Source: Campylobacter helveticus (GTDB lineage Bacteria > Campylobacterota > Campylobacteria > Campylobacterales > Campylobacteraceae). From it: DNA of 64,000 nucleotides. Every line of letters begins with the position of its first letter. Within the stretch, counting starts at the first letter, position 1. This document shows positions 38,396-47,198 of the stretch, piece after piece. The position numbers and the translations under genes were made by a program. The notes beneath the pieces were generated by a model, which saw only the letters and a list, made by a program, of their open reading frames with translations, was not told where the DNA came from and searched no databases. The stretch covers positions 818,886 through 882,885 of the forward strand of contig NZ_CP020478.1 in the NCBI RefSeq assembly GCF_002080395.1. Reading direction: 5' to 3'.

Positions 38396-39736
38396 TTAAA
38401 AGGAAAGCTCGTTTAGACTTTCAAGCCTTGCGATTTGCTCCCAAATTTTATAAGCCTTAGTTTCATCAATGCAAATTAGAGCATTATTCATAAATTTAGC
38501 TTTTAGCTCCTCAAGGCTTAGAGGATTGTCAAAATTACCCTTATTGATGAAAATATCTTTTTGAATTTTTTTGCCATTTTGCAAAGTAGCTTCTAAATGT
38601 CCCGGAAAATATTTGGGAAAGCCCTGCGAATTTCTTTTTTCATAAGTGATTTTTTTTGCAAAATCAAGCACTTCCTTACGCTTTAAATTTGCATAAGAAT
38701 CAAGAGTGATTTTACCATCGAAAAAACCTAAAGCCATTAAAAAGGGCATAGAAAATTTAGCTTCATAAGCACTTTTTGGAGTGTATTTAGCCTCTAAAGG
38801 ATCACAAATAAAAGCGATAGGCACTTCATCAACAAAACAATGGATACTTTTTATCTCATCAGCCTTAAAGCCGTCATTTTTTAAAGAAATTGCACAGTCA
38901 ATAAGTCCATGTGCAAAATGACAGCTTGGATAAGGCTTAATCGACACTTGCATAATTTGCCAAATTTCATTTAAACCCTCACTAAGTGCGTCTTTATCGC
39001 ACTGCTCTTCTATACCAAAGCATTTAAAGACATTATCACGCCCCTCAAAAATGCTTAATGGACCACTCATATCATTTTTAGCAAAATGAGCGATGATGAT
39101 AGAATTTTTAATAGCATTAGCAATATGTAAGACCTTAGAATTTGAGCCATTTGACAAAAATTCATTAACTCCACTTGCAAAGCTTCCCGCAAGTCCTAAG
39201 GCATTGACGATTTGCTTTTTGTCTAAATCAAGCAAAACAGCCACCGCACTCACTCCACCAAAAATTCCCGCAATAGCCGTTGTGTGAAAGCCTCTTTTAT
39301 GAAAACTTCCCTTACTTGCTATACCGACTCTAGCAGCCACTTCCCAGCCTACAATAAAGGCTTTTATGATCTTTTTTGCGTCTTTAGTAGCGTGAAAACC
39401 ATAGCTTAAACAAAGAGGGGTCAAAATGGCACTAGCGTGCAAAATGGCTTCTGTATGTGTATCGTCAAAGTCTAGAGCGTGTGCTGCTATGCCATTTAGC
39501 ATAGTGGCATAAATGGGATCTAACTTTTTATCACTCACCCAAATAGGCGTGTTTTTAACTAAACTTAAAGCGTCAAAGGCTTTAAAAGCGTTTAAAACGC
39601 ATACTTCCTTACTTGCCGCCAAACCCGTGCCAAAGCTATCAAGCATAAGTTCTTTAGCTCTTTGAACGACAGAAAAGGGGAGGGTTTCAAATTTAAGATT
39701 TGTGATAAAATCTGCTAAATTTTCGCTATAAAACAT
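38396..39736 (-). CDS. MmgE/PrpD-family protein
   Basis: 446 aa, full length for the family, which includes 2-methylcitrate dehydratase, cis-aconitate decarboxylase and iminodisuccinate epimerase. Visible: NGIAAHALDFDDTHTEAILHAS-type N-terminal motif (HALDFDDTH), KPYPSCHFAHGLIDC (active-site loop region) and the small C-terminal domain. It is the last gene of a RidA-transporter-PLP lyase-lyase-PrpD operon. With a fumarase-superfamily lyase as neighbour, an epimerase or isomerase for a succinyl adduct is conceivable; this is inference. In C. jejuni NCTC 11168 the counterpart is a pseudogene as I recall; here it is intact. Confidence 0.83.
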   Translation of the reverse strand: MFYSENLADFITNLKFETLPFSVVQRAKELMLDSFGTGLAASKEVCVLNAFKAFDALSLVKNTPIWVSDKKLDPIYATMLNGIAAHALDFDDTHTEAILHASAILTPLCLSYGFHATKDAKKIIKAFIVGWEVAARVGIASKGSFHKRGFHTTAIAGIFGGVSAVAVLLDLDKKQIVNALGLAGSFASGVNEFLSNGSNSKVLHIANAIKNSIIIAHFAKNDMSGPLSIFEGRDNVFKCFGIEEQCDKDALSEGLNEIWQIMQVSIKPYPSCHFAHGLIDCAISLKNDGFKADEIKSIHCFVDEVPIAFICDPLEAKYTPKSAYEAKFSMPFLMALGFFDGKITLDSYANLKRKEVLDFAKKITYEKRNSQGFPKYFPGHLEATLQNGKKIQKDIFINKGNFDNPLSLEELKAKFMNNALICIDETKAYKIWEQIARLESLNELSF

Positions 39737-39744
39737 AAAATTTC

Positions 39745-41112
39745 CTATTTTAAAATAGCACTATTTTTAATTTTCGCTAAAAATTCATCGACAAGTTTTG
39801 GTGCATATCCTACATAAGTGCTAGCATCGAGCAAAGCGTCAATTTCACTTTCTTTTAAGACCTTAGAAACCCTTTTATCTGCCAACAACACTTCCTTAAA
39901 ACTCTTTTTCTTTTCCATACCTAGCATAGCATTTTCATAAACGATTTCGTGAGCGTGCTGCTTACCATAATGATCGCTCAAAGCAAACATCACGCGTTCG
40001 GCTAAAACAAAGCCATTAAGAGTGTTGAGATTTTTAAGCATTTTGTCTTTTTTAACTTCCAAATCACTAAGCGCAAATTTCATATTTTCCAAAACGACAG
40101 AAAGCATTAAAAACATTTCTGGCAAAAGCTTCCATTCCATTTTCCATACCTGCCCATCTCTTTCGTGCTCGTGCCTTTCTATATCGCTTAATATAGCTAA
40201 ATTTGCCTTTAGGGCGTTACTTACGGTAACGGCATTTTCACTCACGGCTGGATTTCTTTTATGCGGCATAGTGCTTGAGCCTACCTGACCTTTACCAAAA
40301 GGCTCGGCAACTTCATCAATTTCATTATGTGCTAAGATTAAAATTTGATGAGCGATTTTGTTAAAAGTGGCATTAATATTACCCAAAACAAAGCCAAGTT
40401 CGATAAAGCGGTCTCTTGCTGGCTGCCAAGAGATATTAGGCACTTCAAGCTTTAAATTTTCTAAAGTTAGCTTCTCTACTTCATTACACTCATCACTTAA
40501 ACTTGCCTTAGTCCCCACAGCACCTACTATACTACCGACATAAAGTCTTTTTTCAAGCTCTAAAATTCTTTCAAAATGGCGGTCAAGCTCACTAAGCCAA
40601 ATGGCAACCTTATGCCCAAAGGTAATAGGCAGGGCTTGAAGCGCTAAAGTTCTTCCCATCATAGGGGTATTTTTATGTGTTTTAGCAAGTTTAGCTAGAG
40701 CTTTTGCTATGGCTTTTAATTCACTTTTTACCAAAGTCATCGCTTCTTTAAACTGCAATACAAGCCCAGTATCAATGACATCTTGAGTTGTTACTCCAAA
40801 ATGCACATATTCACCCAAATTATCATCGCAAGCCTTTTCTAAGCCTCTTACCGTTGGCACTAGGGGGTGCTTAGTCTTTTTATATTCTGCAAAAATGAAA
40901 TCCATATCCATAAATTTATAATGTGCTTTTTTAGCAATTTCATCGGCAGCTTTTTTAGGGATAATCTTAAGCTTAGCTTGTGCTTTAGCAAGTGCTGCTT
41001 CGACATCGAGCCATTTTTGTATGCGGTTTTCTTCGCAAAAAACCGCACGCATACTCTCACTACTCCAAGAATTCGCTAATAATCTTTGGTCAAATACGCT
41101 AACTCCTGTCAT
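39745..41112 (-). CDS. fumarase/aspartase-superfamily lyase (adenylosuccinate-lyase-like)
   Basis: About 455 aa from ATG 41112 (5 nt after AGGAG; a GTG two codons earlier is inside the SD). The superfamily signature GSSTMPHKRNP, the HFGVTTQDVIDTG segment and MMGRTLALQALPITFG are clear. The enzymes release fumarate from a succinyl-N or related substrate. The location in a catabolic operon suggests a dedicated lyase and not the housekeeping PurB. Adenylosuccinate or 3-carboxymuconate-type substrates cannot be excluded. It lies 9 nt upstream of the PrpD gene. Confidence 0.85.
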   Translation of the reverse strand: MTGVSVFDQRLLANSWSSESMRAVFCEENRIQKWLDVEAALAKAQAKLKIIPKKAADEIAKKAHYKFMDMDFIFAEYKKTKHPLVPTVRGLEKACDDNLGEYVHFGVTTQDVIDTGLVLQFKEAMTLVKSELKAIAKALAKLAKTHKNTPMMGRTLALQALPITFGHKVAIWLSELDRHFERILELEKRLYVGSIVGAVGTKASLSDECNEVEKLTLENLKLEVPNISWQPARDRFIELGFVLGNINATFNKIAHQILILAHNEIDEVAEPFGKGQVGSSTMPHKRNPAVSENAVTVSNALKANLAILSDIERHEHERDGQVWKMEWKLLPEMFLMLSVVLENMKFALSDLEVKKDKMLKNLNTLNGFVLAERVMFALSDHYGKQHAHEIVYENAMLGMEKKKSFKEVLLADKRVSKVLKESEIDALLDASTYVGYAPKLVDEFLAKIKNSAILK

Positions 41113-41121
41113 CTTCACTCC

Positions 41122-42285
41122 TTATTTTTTAATACCATTAAAAGCCTGAGTTAAATCAGCAATCAAATCTTTAGGATCTTCAAGTCCTATATGAAATCTC
41201 ACAAAAGGACCTCTAGCACTCCAATCAGTCGCTGTTCTAGGAGGAGTTGTTACCGTGGCTAGACTTTCATAGCCACCCCAACTAGCACCTATGGAGAAAA
41301 ATTGCAATAAATCTACAAATTTAATCGCATCATCTTTAGTGTAACCTTCGGCAAATTCTATCGTTACCATACCATTAGCACCTTTGTGATCGCGTTCGAA
41401 AATATCGTGATTTGGGTGAGATTTTAACTTAGGATAAAAGATGGTTTTAAGCTCTTTTCTTGTTTGTAAAAATTCGACTACTTCATCAGCACTTTTTTCG
41501 TGAGCTTTCATTCTCACATCTAAGGTTCTCATGCCACGAAGCACCAAATAGGCATCATCTGGACTTGTCGTAAGTCCTAAGGCTTCTGGAAGTTTGTCGA
41601 AATTTTTCCACTCTTTTTCATTAATGACAACTATACCCATAGTAACATCTGAATGCCCACTTAAATATTTAGTCGCCGCTATAACGGAAATATCCACACC
41701 AAGTTCTAAAGGATTTAAAAAATACCCACTTGAATAGGTATTATCAATCGCCACAGGAATATTGTGAGAGTGGGCGATTTTACAAAGCTTTGGTAGATCT
41801 ATAATCTCATATAAAATTGATCCCGGCGACTCACATAAAATAAGCTTAGTATTAGGCTTGATTTTCTCCTCCACATCACTTGCATCAGCTTTTAAGAAAT
41901 CAATCTCAACGCCCATTTTTTTCAAAAATAAGTCGCAAATCGTCCTCACAGGTCCATAAATCGCATCAGTAATTAAAAAATGCGCATCCTTACTTGCATA
42001 ATTTAAAAGCACCATAGCTAAAGCTGCCAAGCCCGTTGGAAAAAGCTGTGCTCTATGTCCTCCCTCAAGCTCACAAATAAGCTTTTCAAGCTCAAAATTT
42101 GTCGCTGTGCCTCTAGCACCATAGCTTAAAACACGCTGGGTTTTTCTTAACTCTCTATATTTTTGCCAAGTGGCGTGATCTTTAAAAAGTATGGTTGATG
42201 CACGCATTAGGGTTGGATTTACCGATCTTACTTCGGCATTTTCATCGCCTCTTCCGCAATGGATAAGTTTTGTTTTGTTATTCAT
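41122..42285 (-). CDS. metC: cystathionine beta-lyase-like PLP enzyme (Cys/Met metabolism family)
   Basis: 387 aa. PLP Lys206 in AATKYLSGHSD, the phosphate loop SYGARGTAT and the Tyr/Arg-rich N-terminus fit the Cys/Met metabolism gamma family; the C-terminal ASWGGYESL is typical of MetC beta-lyases. It would beta-eliminate a cysteine conjugate to pyruvate, ammonia and a thiol via 2-aminoacrylate, the reactive product that RidA, encoded in the same operon, hydrolyses. As I recall, the gene is in two pieces in C. jejuni NCTC 11168; here it is intact. Confidence 0.85.
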   Translation of the reverse strand: MNNKTKLIHCGRGDENAEVRSVNPTLMRASTILFKDHATWQKYRELRKTQRVLSYGARGTATNFELEKLICELEGGHRAQLFPTGLAALAMVLLNYASKDAHFLITDAIYGPVRTICDLFLKKMGVEIDFLKADASDVEEKIKPNTKLILCESPGSILYEIIDLPKLCKIAHSHNIPVAIDNTYSSGYFLNPLELGVDISVIAATKYLSGHSDVTMGIVVINEKEWKNFDKLPEALGLTTSPDDAYLVLRGMRTLDVRMKAHEKSADEVVEFLQTRKELKTIFYPKLKSHPNHDIFERDHKGANGMVTIEFAEGYTKDDAIKFVDLLQFFSIGASWGGYESLATVTTPPRTATDWSARGPFVRFHIGLEDPKDLIADLTQAFNGIKK

Positions 42286-42295
42286 TTTTTCTCCT

Positions 42296-43749
42296 TTAAA
42301 GATAAATATAAGTCATAATAATATTTACAATAGCCGCTACAAGCATAGGAATAGCCGTTCGCTTAATCACAGCAAAAGGACTCACCTTTGCAATCGCCGA
42401 AATAGCTAGAATTGCCGGAGCAATAGGGCTAACGCACCTTCCAAAACCTGTCATTATTTGAATAGGAGCTATCATAGTGATAGTTTCAACGCTAAAATGC
42501 TTTGCTATATTTGGGATAAGCGGAGCAAAGCTAAAAAACGCCGCATTACCACTTCCCATTAAAAAGGCACAAACAGCAAGTAAGATTGAAACAGCAATGA
42601 TAATGGCAAGCACTCCAAAACCTGCATTTTTACAAAATTCTATTAGAGTATCGACAAAGCCTACGGATAAAAGCCCACTTGCAAACACTTGACCACAAAC
42701 GATAAGAGATACGGTAATTACAAATAAATGTCCCATACCCTTAAAGAAAATCATAATAGAATTTAAAGTATCTACAACACTTCTATAACGAATCATTTCA
42801 AATAAAATGGCAATAAATGTCGAAATAACCATAGCCACAGGGACATTCATTTTAATCGCCGTGCTAGCCGCAGCTTTGACCTCTTCAGCTGTGCTAAAAC
42901 CTAGCAAAACCAAAATACTATCCAAAACAGCACTAAAGCCTAAAATTAAAACCAAAGGAATAACAGGCAAAATGGCGTAAATTCTAGGAGGCTTTTTAAG
43001 CTCCTCTTCCTTACCTTTGTTTTCATTAAGTTCTTGCTCTATCTTTTCAGCGTCAAAGACAAAATGATCTTTTTTATCAAAAAATTTATTACAAAAATAA
43101 AGAGCTATACCTACTGCGATGATGATAGGTAGGGTTGTGGGTAATTGATAATGAACGAAATAAATCGCAGGGTCAATCTCAGCGACTTTTGACGCCATAA
43201 TAACATTACCGCTTCCAGGTCCGTGGTCGATATATTGACAAATAGCAATGACACTTAAAGCTGAAAGTTTCGAAACGCCCGAGCGAACGAGTACGAGCGA
43301 ACGAGTATAGGATACATTGTAACCATAAGCAAAAGTGCCAAACCAGCGTGAGATGGGATAAAAAGAACCAAAAATTGCACGATAAAATAGGCAACTATCA
43401 GTAAAATATAAGGTGATTTTACTGCTTTTAAAGGCTTTTCAAAAACCTTAAAAAGAGCATAAGAAGCCCCAACATGGTCCATATAAGCAGAAAAACCCGC
43501 TATACACATTAAAGTTAAGCCAAGTCCTGCTAGGGTGCTTGACATCGTTTGATTAAAAACTTGAAAGATATCAAAAAAGCCCAAATTTAAAGAACCCTTA
43601 GCCACAATATGCGGTGAAAGTCCAAAAATAGTAGCCAAAGAGAGTAATAAAAGTCCACTTAAAAGCAATGCCATATGTGCATTAATCTTTTTATAAAGCA
43701 TAAAAACAAGTAAAAAAACGCTAAATAAAGAAAAAGTAATCCCTAGCAT
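42296..43749 (-). pseudogene. DcuC-like C4-dicarboxylate transporter split by a 14-bp duplication
   Basis: Two frames belong to one DcuC-type permease: 43749-43255 (164 aa, about five helices, ending abnormally after MYPILVRS) and 42296-43198 (300 aa, beginning internally). Removing one copy of the 14-bp direct repeat at 43280-43307 restores PILVRSGVSKLSALSVI continuing into CQYIDHGPGSGNV and gives an intact 479-aa protein, the normal DcuC length. It would take up or exchange a C4-dicarboxylate or related compound for the downstream lyases. The lesion is one event in otherwise clean coding sequence, so it is recent or reversible. As I recall, the C. jejuni NCTC 11168 counterpart is also annotated as a pseudogene. 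Confidence 0.88.
43280..43307. repeat. perfect 14-bp tandem duplication
   Basis: CGAGCGAACGAGTA occurs twice head to tail (43280-43293 and 43294-43307). Fourteen is not a multiple of three, so the second copy shifts the transporter frame. The unit itself contains near-repeats (GAGCGAACGAG), which favours slippage. Confidence 0.97.
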
Positions 43750-43752
43750 AAC

Positions 43753-44115
43753 TTATCCTTTTTGAGCGATAATCTCTATCTCAATTTTAGCTTTTTTCGG
43801 CAAATCTTTAACTGCAAACGCACTTCTTGCTGGGTATGGTGCTTGAAAAAATTCTGCATAAATTTCATTAAAGGCTGCAAAGTCATTAATATCCGCTAAA
43901 AAACAAGTGCTTTTTAACACCTTATCATAACTAATGCCATTTTCTTCTAAAATGGCACCTATATTTTTTAAAGACTGTCTTGTCTGCTCTTTAATGTCCT
44001 CGCTTTCTATCTCTCCTGAAGTAGGGTTAATAGGAAGCTGCCCTGAAATAAATAAGAGTCCATTTGCCTCTCTATAAGCAGAATAGGGACCTATAGCCTT
44101 AGGATAATTTGACAT
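43753..44115 (-). CDS. ridA: RidA/YjgF-family reactive intermediate (imine) deaminase
   Basis: 120 aa. It has AYPARSAFAV, with the Arg that binds the carboxylate (Arg105 of the archetype), and the C-terminal EIEIIA with the conserved Glu. It hydrolyses enamine/imine intermediates such as 2-aminoacrylate formed by PLP enzymes. It is the first gene of the leftward cassette and lies 3 nt before the transporter gene. A C. jejuni RidA at the equivalent position was reported to affect flagella. It is preceded by a strong promoter. Confidence 0.95.
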   Translation of the reverse strand: MSNYPKAIGPYSAYREANGLLFISGQLPINPTSGEIESEDIKEQTRQSLKNIGAILEENGISYDKVLKSTCFLADINDFAAFNEIYAEFFQAPYPARSAFAVKDLPKKAKIEIEIIAQKG

Positions 44116-44149
44116 AAACGCTCCTTTAAATACAAATTAAATAAATTAT

Positions 44150-44179
44150 ATTGTATCATTAATAATAATATTTTGTCAA
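44150..44179 (-). promoter_or_regulatory. promoter of the ridA-prpD cassette
   Basis: On the minus strand TTGACA (44179-44174), an 18-nt spacer and TACAAT (44155-44150), followed by AAAGGAGCG before the ridA ATG. A consensus -35 is unusual for Campylobacter and suggests that expression is held down by a repressor. Confidence 0.7.
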
Positions 44180-44186
44180 TACTTTT

Positions 44187-44198
44187 TTATTATAATAA
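44187..44198. promoter_or_regulatory. palindrome between ridA and the PAS-HTH regulator gene
   Basis: TTATTATAATAA is a perfect 12-nt palindrome just upstream of the ridA -35, and TTATTA/AATAAT half-sites recur on both sides. It is a candidate operator for the divergent regulator, but AT-rich palindromes occur by chance in this genome. Confidence 0.3.
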
Positions 44199-44276
44199 TA
44201 ATTTTTTATTTTTAAGAAAATTTTTAAAGATAAAGAGTAGAATTTAGACTTTTATTAAGTAATAATAGGGGATTTT

Positions 44277-44930
44277 ATGAGCGAAGAGCAAAAAGAGCAA
44301 TTTATTAGATTAACACATTTTTTAGGAGAAGTTTTAGGAGTGCAATATGAAGTCGTCTTTCACATCATCGAAAAAGACGGAGCAAGAATAGCTGCAATAG
44401 CCAACAATCACATCAGCGGACGCACTCTAAATTCCCCACTAACAGCTTTTGCAAGTGAGCTAATCCAAAATAAAAGATATTTAGAAACGGACTTTTTGTG
44501 CGATTATAAGGCTCTTGTAGGGCAGTCAAAACTCATACGCGGTTCGACCTTTTTCATTAAGCACGGTGATGATTTGGTGGGAATTTTATGTATCAATCAC
44601 GACACTAGTATTATGAGAGATATAGTGTGTAAAATTATAGATTTAGAAAAAATAGGCGATATGGGTGCATTTTTAAGTAAATGCGAATTTAATAGTCCAA
44701 GCGTAGAGACACTAAGTCCTAGCATAGAAGATATTTTAGCTCAAAGTGTCGATGCGAGTTATTTAAATTCCAAGTATCAATTAAGCATAGAACAAAAAGA
44801 AGAGCTTGTAGGAAAACTCTACGAAAAGGGTATTTTTAACATTAAAGGGGCTGTTCCTATCGTGGCGAAATTTTTAAAAATTTCGGAACCTAGTGTTTAT
44901 AGATATTTAAAAAATTTGAAACAGCATTAA
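44277..44930 (+). CDS. heuR: PAS-HTH transcriptional regulator of the YheO/HeuR type
   Basis: 217 aa. N-terminal PAS_6-like domain (about 10-110; EVVFHIIEKDG, NNHISGRTLNSPLT, VGILCINHD) and a C-terminal YheO-type helix-turn-helix (about 165-215; LSIEQKEELV, SVYRYLKNL). The closest characterised relative I know is HeuR of C. jejuni, which controls haem-uptake genes and is likewise divergent from ridA. It may also regulate the adjacent cassette, as YheO-family proteins (for example DauR) often do. The symbol is given by synteny and family. Confidence 0.78.
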   Translation: MSEEQKEQFIRLTHFLGEVLGVQYEVVFHIIEKDGARIAAIANNHISGRTLNSPLTAFASELIQNKRYLETDFLCDYKALVGQSKLIRGSTFFIKHGDDLVGILCINHDTSIMRDIVCKIIDLEKIGDMGAFLSKCEFNSPSVETLSPSIEDILAQSVDASYLNSKYQLSIEQKEELVGKLYEKGIFNIKGAVPIVAKFLKISEPSVYRYLKNLKQH

Positions 44931-44999
44931 AATTAGCCAATAATTTTGCTTTTATTTTTCATTACGATAAAAATTTACAAAAAATTAAGTAAATAAAAT

Positions 45000-45005
45000 T
45001 ATAAT
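45000..45005 (+). promoter_or_regulatory. pepE promoter -10
   Basis: TATAAT 31 nt before the pepE ATG, with AAAGGAG at 45024-45030 as the ribosome-binding site. Confidence 0.55.
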
Positions 45006-45035
45006 GAAAAGGTTAATATTTTTAAAGGAGATTAA

Positions 45036-45857
45036 ATGAAAAGAAGAATGATTCTTAAGGTCGGTGTCGCTTCTTTGGCGGCTTTATGTCTTAGCGTTTC
45101 TAGCTTAAGTGCGAAAGAGGCGTTTAATTTCCCAAAAGATAAGCAAAAAGCTCTTTTGCTTTCAAGTTCTGGCTATAAGGATACGGGCTATTTAAATCAC
45201 GCTCTTCCTTGGCTTAAGGAATTTGTGGAGAAAAATAAGCTCAAAGGCAAAAAAGTCGCTTTTATCCCTTATGCTGGAGTGAGAAAAAGTTATGACGCCT
45301 ACGAAAAGCAAGTAAAAAAAGCGCTTAAAAGTCTTGATGTAAAAATCATCAGCGTGCATAAGGGCAAAGCAGCAGATATTATCAAGAATGCAGATGCTAT
45401 TTTTGTCGGTGGGGGAAATACCTTTGAGCTTGTCAATCAGCTTTACAAAAATGAACTTGTCGAGCTTATCGCCAAGAGGGTAAGCGAGGGTGTGCCTTAT
45501 GTAGGCTGGTCGGCTGGCTCAAATGTCGCAGGTGCTACTATGCAAACAACAAATGATATGCCTATCGCAGAGCCTGAGTCTTTTAATACCTTTAACATCT
45601 TTCCACATCAAATAAATCCGCATTTTATTTCAGGAAAACCTGTGGGACATAATGGCGAGAGTAGGGAGGAAAGATTGGAGGAATTTTTAATTCTTAATCC
45701 AAAATCCATCGTTTATGCTCTTCCTGAGGGTGTAGCCTTACTTATCGATGGTAAAAAGGTCAAGGTTTTAGGTATGGATAAAGAGGCTCCACTTTTAAAA
45801 CTAGAGCATAAAAAAGACATCTCTAAAATCGCCATAGATAGCGAATTTGACTACTAA
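45036..45857 (+). CDS. pepE: exported dipeptidase E (S51 peptidase) with Tat-like signal
   Basis: 273 aa, longer than cytosolic PepE (about 229) because of an N-terminal signal: KRRMILK, a fair twin-arginine match, then a hydrophobic stretch to about residue 26 (SLSAKE). Catalytic Ser159 is in GWSAGSN, followed by the PHQINPHF motif with the triad His. PepE hydrolyses Asp-X dipeptides and releases aspartate, a favoured carbon source for Campylobacter. The exported form would act in the periplasm. Single gene with its own promoter and terminator. Confidence 0.9.
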   Translation: MKRRMILKVGVASLAALCLSVSSLSAKEAFNFPKDKQKALLLSSSGYKDTGYLNHALPWLKEFVEKNKLKGKKVAFIPYAGVRKSYDAYEKQVKKALKSLDVKIISVHKGKAADIIKNADAIFVGGGNTFELVNQLYKNELVELIAKRVSEGVPYVGWSAGSNVAGATMQTTNDMPIAEPESFNTFNIFPHQINPHFISGKPVGHNGESREERLEEFLILNPKSIVYALPEGVALLIDGKKVKVLGMDKEAPLLKLEHKKDISKIAIDSEFDY

Positions 45858-45861
45858 AATA

Positions 45862-45898
45862 TGAGGCAATGCTATATGCACTGCCTCACTTGTTTTTT
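45862..45898 (+). terminator. intrinsic terminator after pepE
   Basis: TGAGGCA (45862-45868) pairs with TGCCTCA (45882-45888), followed by TTTTTT at 45893-45898. The dsbA stop falls in the same hairpin, so it may serve both strands. Confidence 0.8.
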
Positions 45899-46530
45899 AA
45901 TTCTTCTATAATTTTTAGTAAGCTTTCAAAAGAATCGATAGCCTCGGGCTTGATTTGATAGCTGCCATTGACGACAAAAGCCGGTGTTCCGTAGTTTTTA
46001 GCAACTCCATTAGCCCACTCAAAACGCTCTAAAAGCTCTTTAGCCTCTTTTGTTTGGATAAAATCTTTTAGTTCCTTTTCGCTGATTTTAAGCACATTAA
46101 GTCCATTTTGCAAAAAGCTTTTTTCATTTTCAAATTCTTTTGTGGCGACAACTTGACCTTTTTTATTTATCAAAAAGTATTTTTCAAAATACGCCTTTGC
46201 TAAATGATGAGCTAGACTATCTTGGTAACTTGCATCTTTTTTATTTTGCCTATCTGTATGAATAGCATAAGCAAAAAGCTCATTTAAAAGCGTGCCAAAT
46301 TTCGCATCAGCTATACTTATGGGATAAATTTCATAAGATAAATTTGGAATTTTCTCCCTTAAAGTCTCAAGAGTGCCAAATCTTTGATGATTATAGCAGT
46401 GGATACACTTATAAGAAAAAACCTCAATGAGAGTATTTTTCGTCTCAATTTTATCCTTAAGCGTGATATAATCTTGCGAAAAGGCAAAAGACAACGCACA
46501 AAAAAGTGTCAAAATAGATTTTTTTAACAT
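45886..46530 (-). CDS. dsbA: DsbA-family thiol:disulfide oxidoreductase
   Basis: 214 aa. Signal peptide at about 1-18, then the thioredoxin fold with Cys42-Ile-His-Cys45; the CxHC pair is typical of DsbA. The cis-Pro region YGTPAFVVNG is clear, and a helical insertion sits between. It oxidises cysteine pairs of periplasmic proteins and is reoxidised by the DsbB encoded upstream, 44 bp away. Confidence 0.93.
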   Translation of the reverse strand: MLKKSILTLFCALSFAFSQDYITLKDKIETKNTLIEVFSYKCIHCYNHQRFGTLETLREKIPNLSYEIYPISIADAKFGTLLNELFAYAIHTDRQNKKDASYQDSLAHHLAKAYFEKYFLINKKGQVVATKEFENEKSFLQNGLNVLKISEKELKDFIQTKEAKELLERFEWANGVAKNYGTPAFVVNGSYQIKPEAIDSFESLLKIIEELKNK

Positions 46531-46574
46531 AAAAACTCCTTAAAAATAAAAAAAATTGTAGCAAAAATTCCTAA

Positions 46575-47198
46575 TCACGCAAGTAAAATCAAGCCTAAAA
46601 AAAGAGCAAAACTTACAAATTTAGCTCTTAAATTAAGTTTTTTAATAAAAAATAAAAAAATTATGATTAAAATAAAACTAAAAATAAGCAAAGAAGCCTC
46701 CGCCATACTAATAAACTCAAATTTTGGCACTAAATACCATCCTTGCGAATAAAAATCGACAAAAAAATCTTGCAAAGTGCTTAAATTCACATCGTTAGGG
46801 GGCATAGGTGCATCCAAAGCACAAATGCCTGTCGGTGCAAAAAAAGATGGGAAAAATCTATCTAAAGGTAAGTTAAAAGCAAAACGCGGATAGGTCGAAC
46901 AAGAGGCTAGAAAAGGGTTATTTGAAAGTAGAGCAGAGTGCATTTGCATTAATTTTAAAGAGGCTTTTACTCCATAAAAAATTCCAAAAAAGGCTAAGGT
47001 AAAGCCCAAAAATTGAATAGATTTAAATGAAAGAAAAATGAAAGAAAGTATTAAAATACAAAAAGCCAAACGCACATAAACACACTGCTCGCAAGGACGC
47101 ATAAAAAGATAATTTTGAAAAAAAGTATGCGATAAAAGCAAACAGAAAATACAAAGGCAAAAAAGCAAATAATAAATTTTCTTTTCATCTAAAATCAA
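46575..47198 (-). CDS. dsbB: DsbB-family quinone-dependent oxidoreductase
   Basis: 207 aa, start TTG 47198 after AGGAG. Four to five helices; the first periplasmic pair is Cys36-Glu-Gln-Cys39 (CEQC), the second pair Cys100 and Cys126. It passes electrons from DsbA to the quinone pool. Together with dsbA it forms a leftward pair just before xerH, as near C. jejuni xerH as I recall. Confidence 0.9.
   Translation of the reverse strand: MILDEKKIYYLLFCLCIFCLLLSHTFFQNYLFMRPCEQCVYVRLAFCILILSFIFLSFKSIQFLGFTLAFFGIFYGVKASLKLMQMHSALLSNNPFLASCSTYPRFAFNLPLDRFFPSFFAPTGICALDAPMPPNDVNLSTLQDFFVDFYSQGWYLVPKFEFISMAEASLLIFSFILIIIFLFFIKKLNLRAKFVSFALFLGLILLA

Noticed and set aside
42296-43198. 300-aa protein as a separate transporter gene
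   Set aside because: It begins in mid-domain, has no SD, and joins the upstream fragment exactly when the 14-bp duplication is removed.
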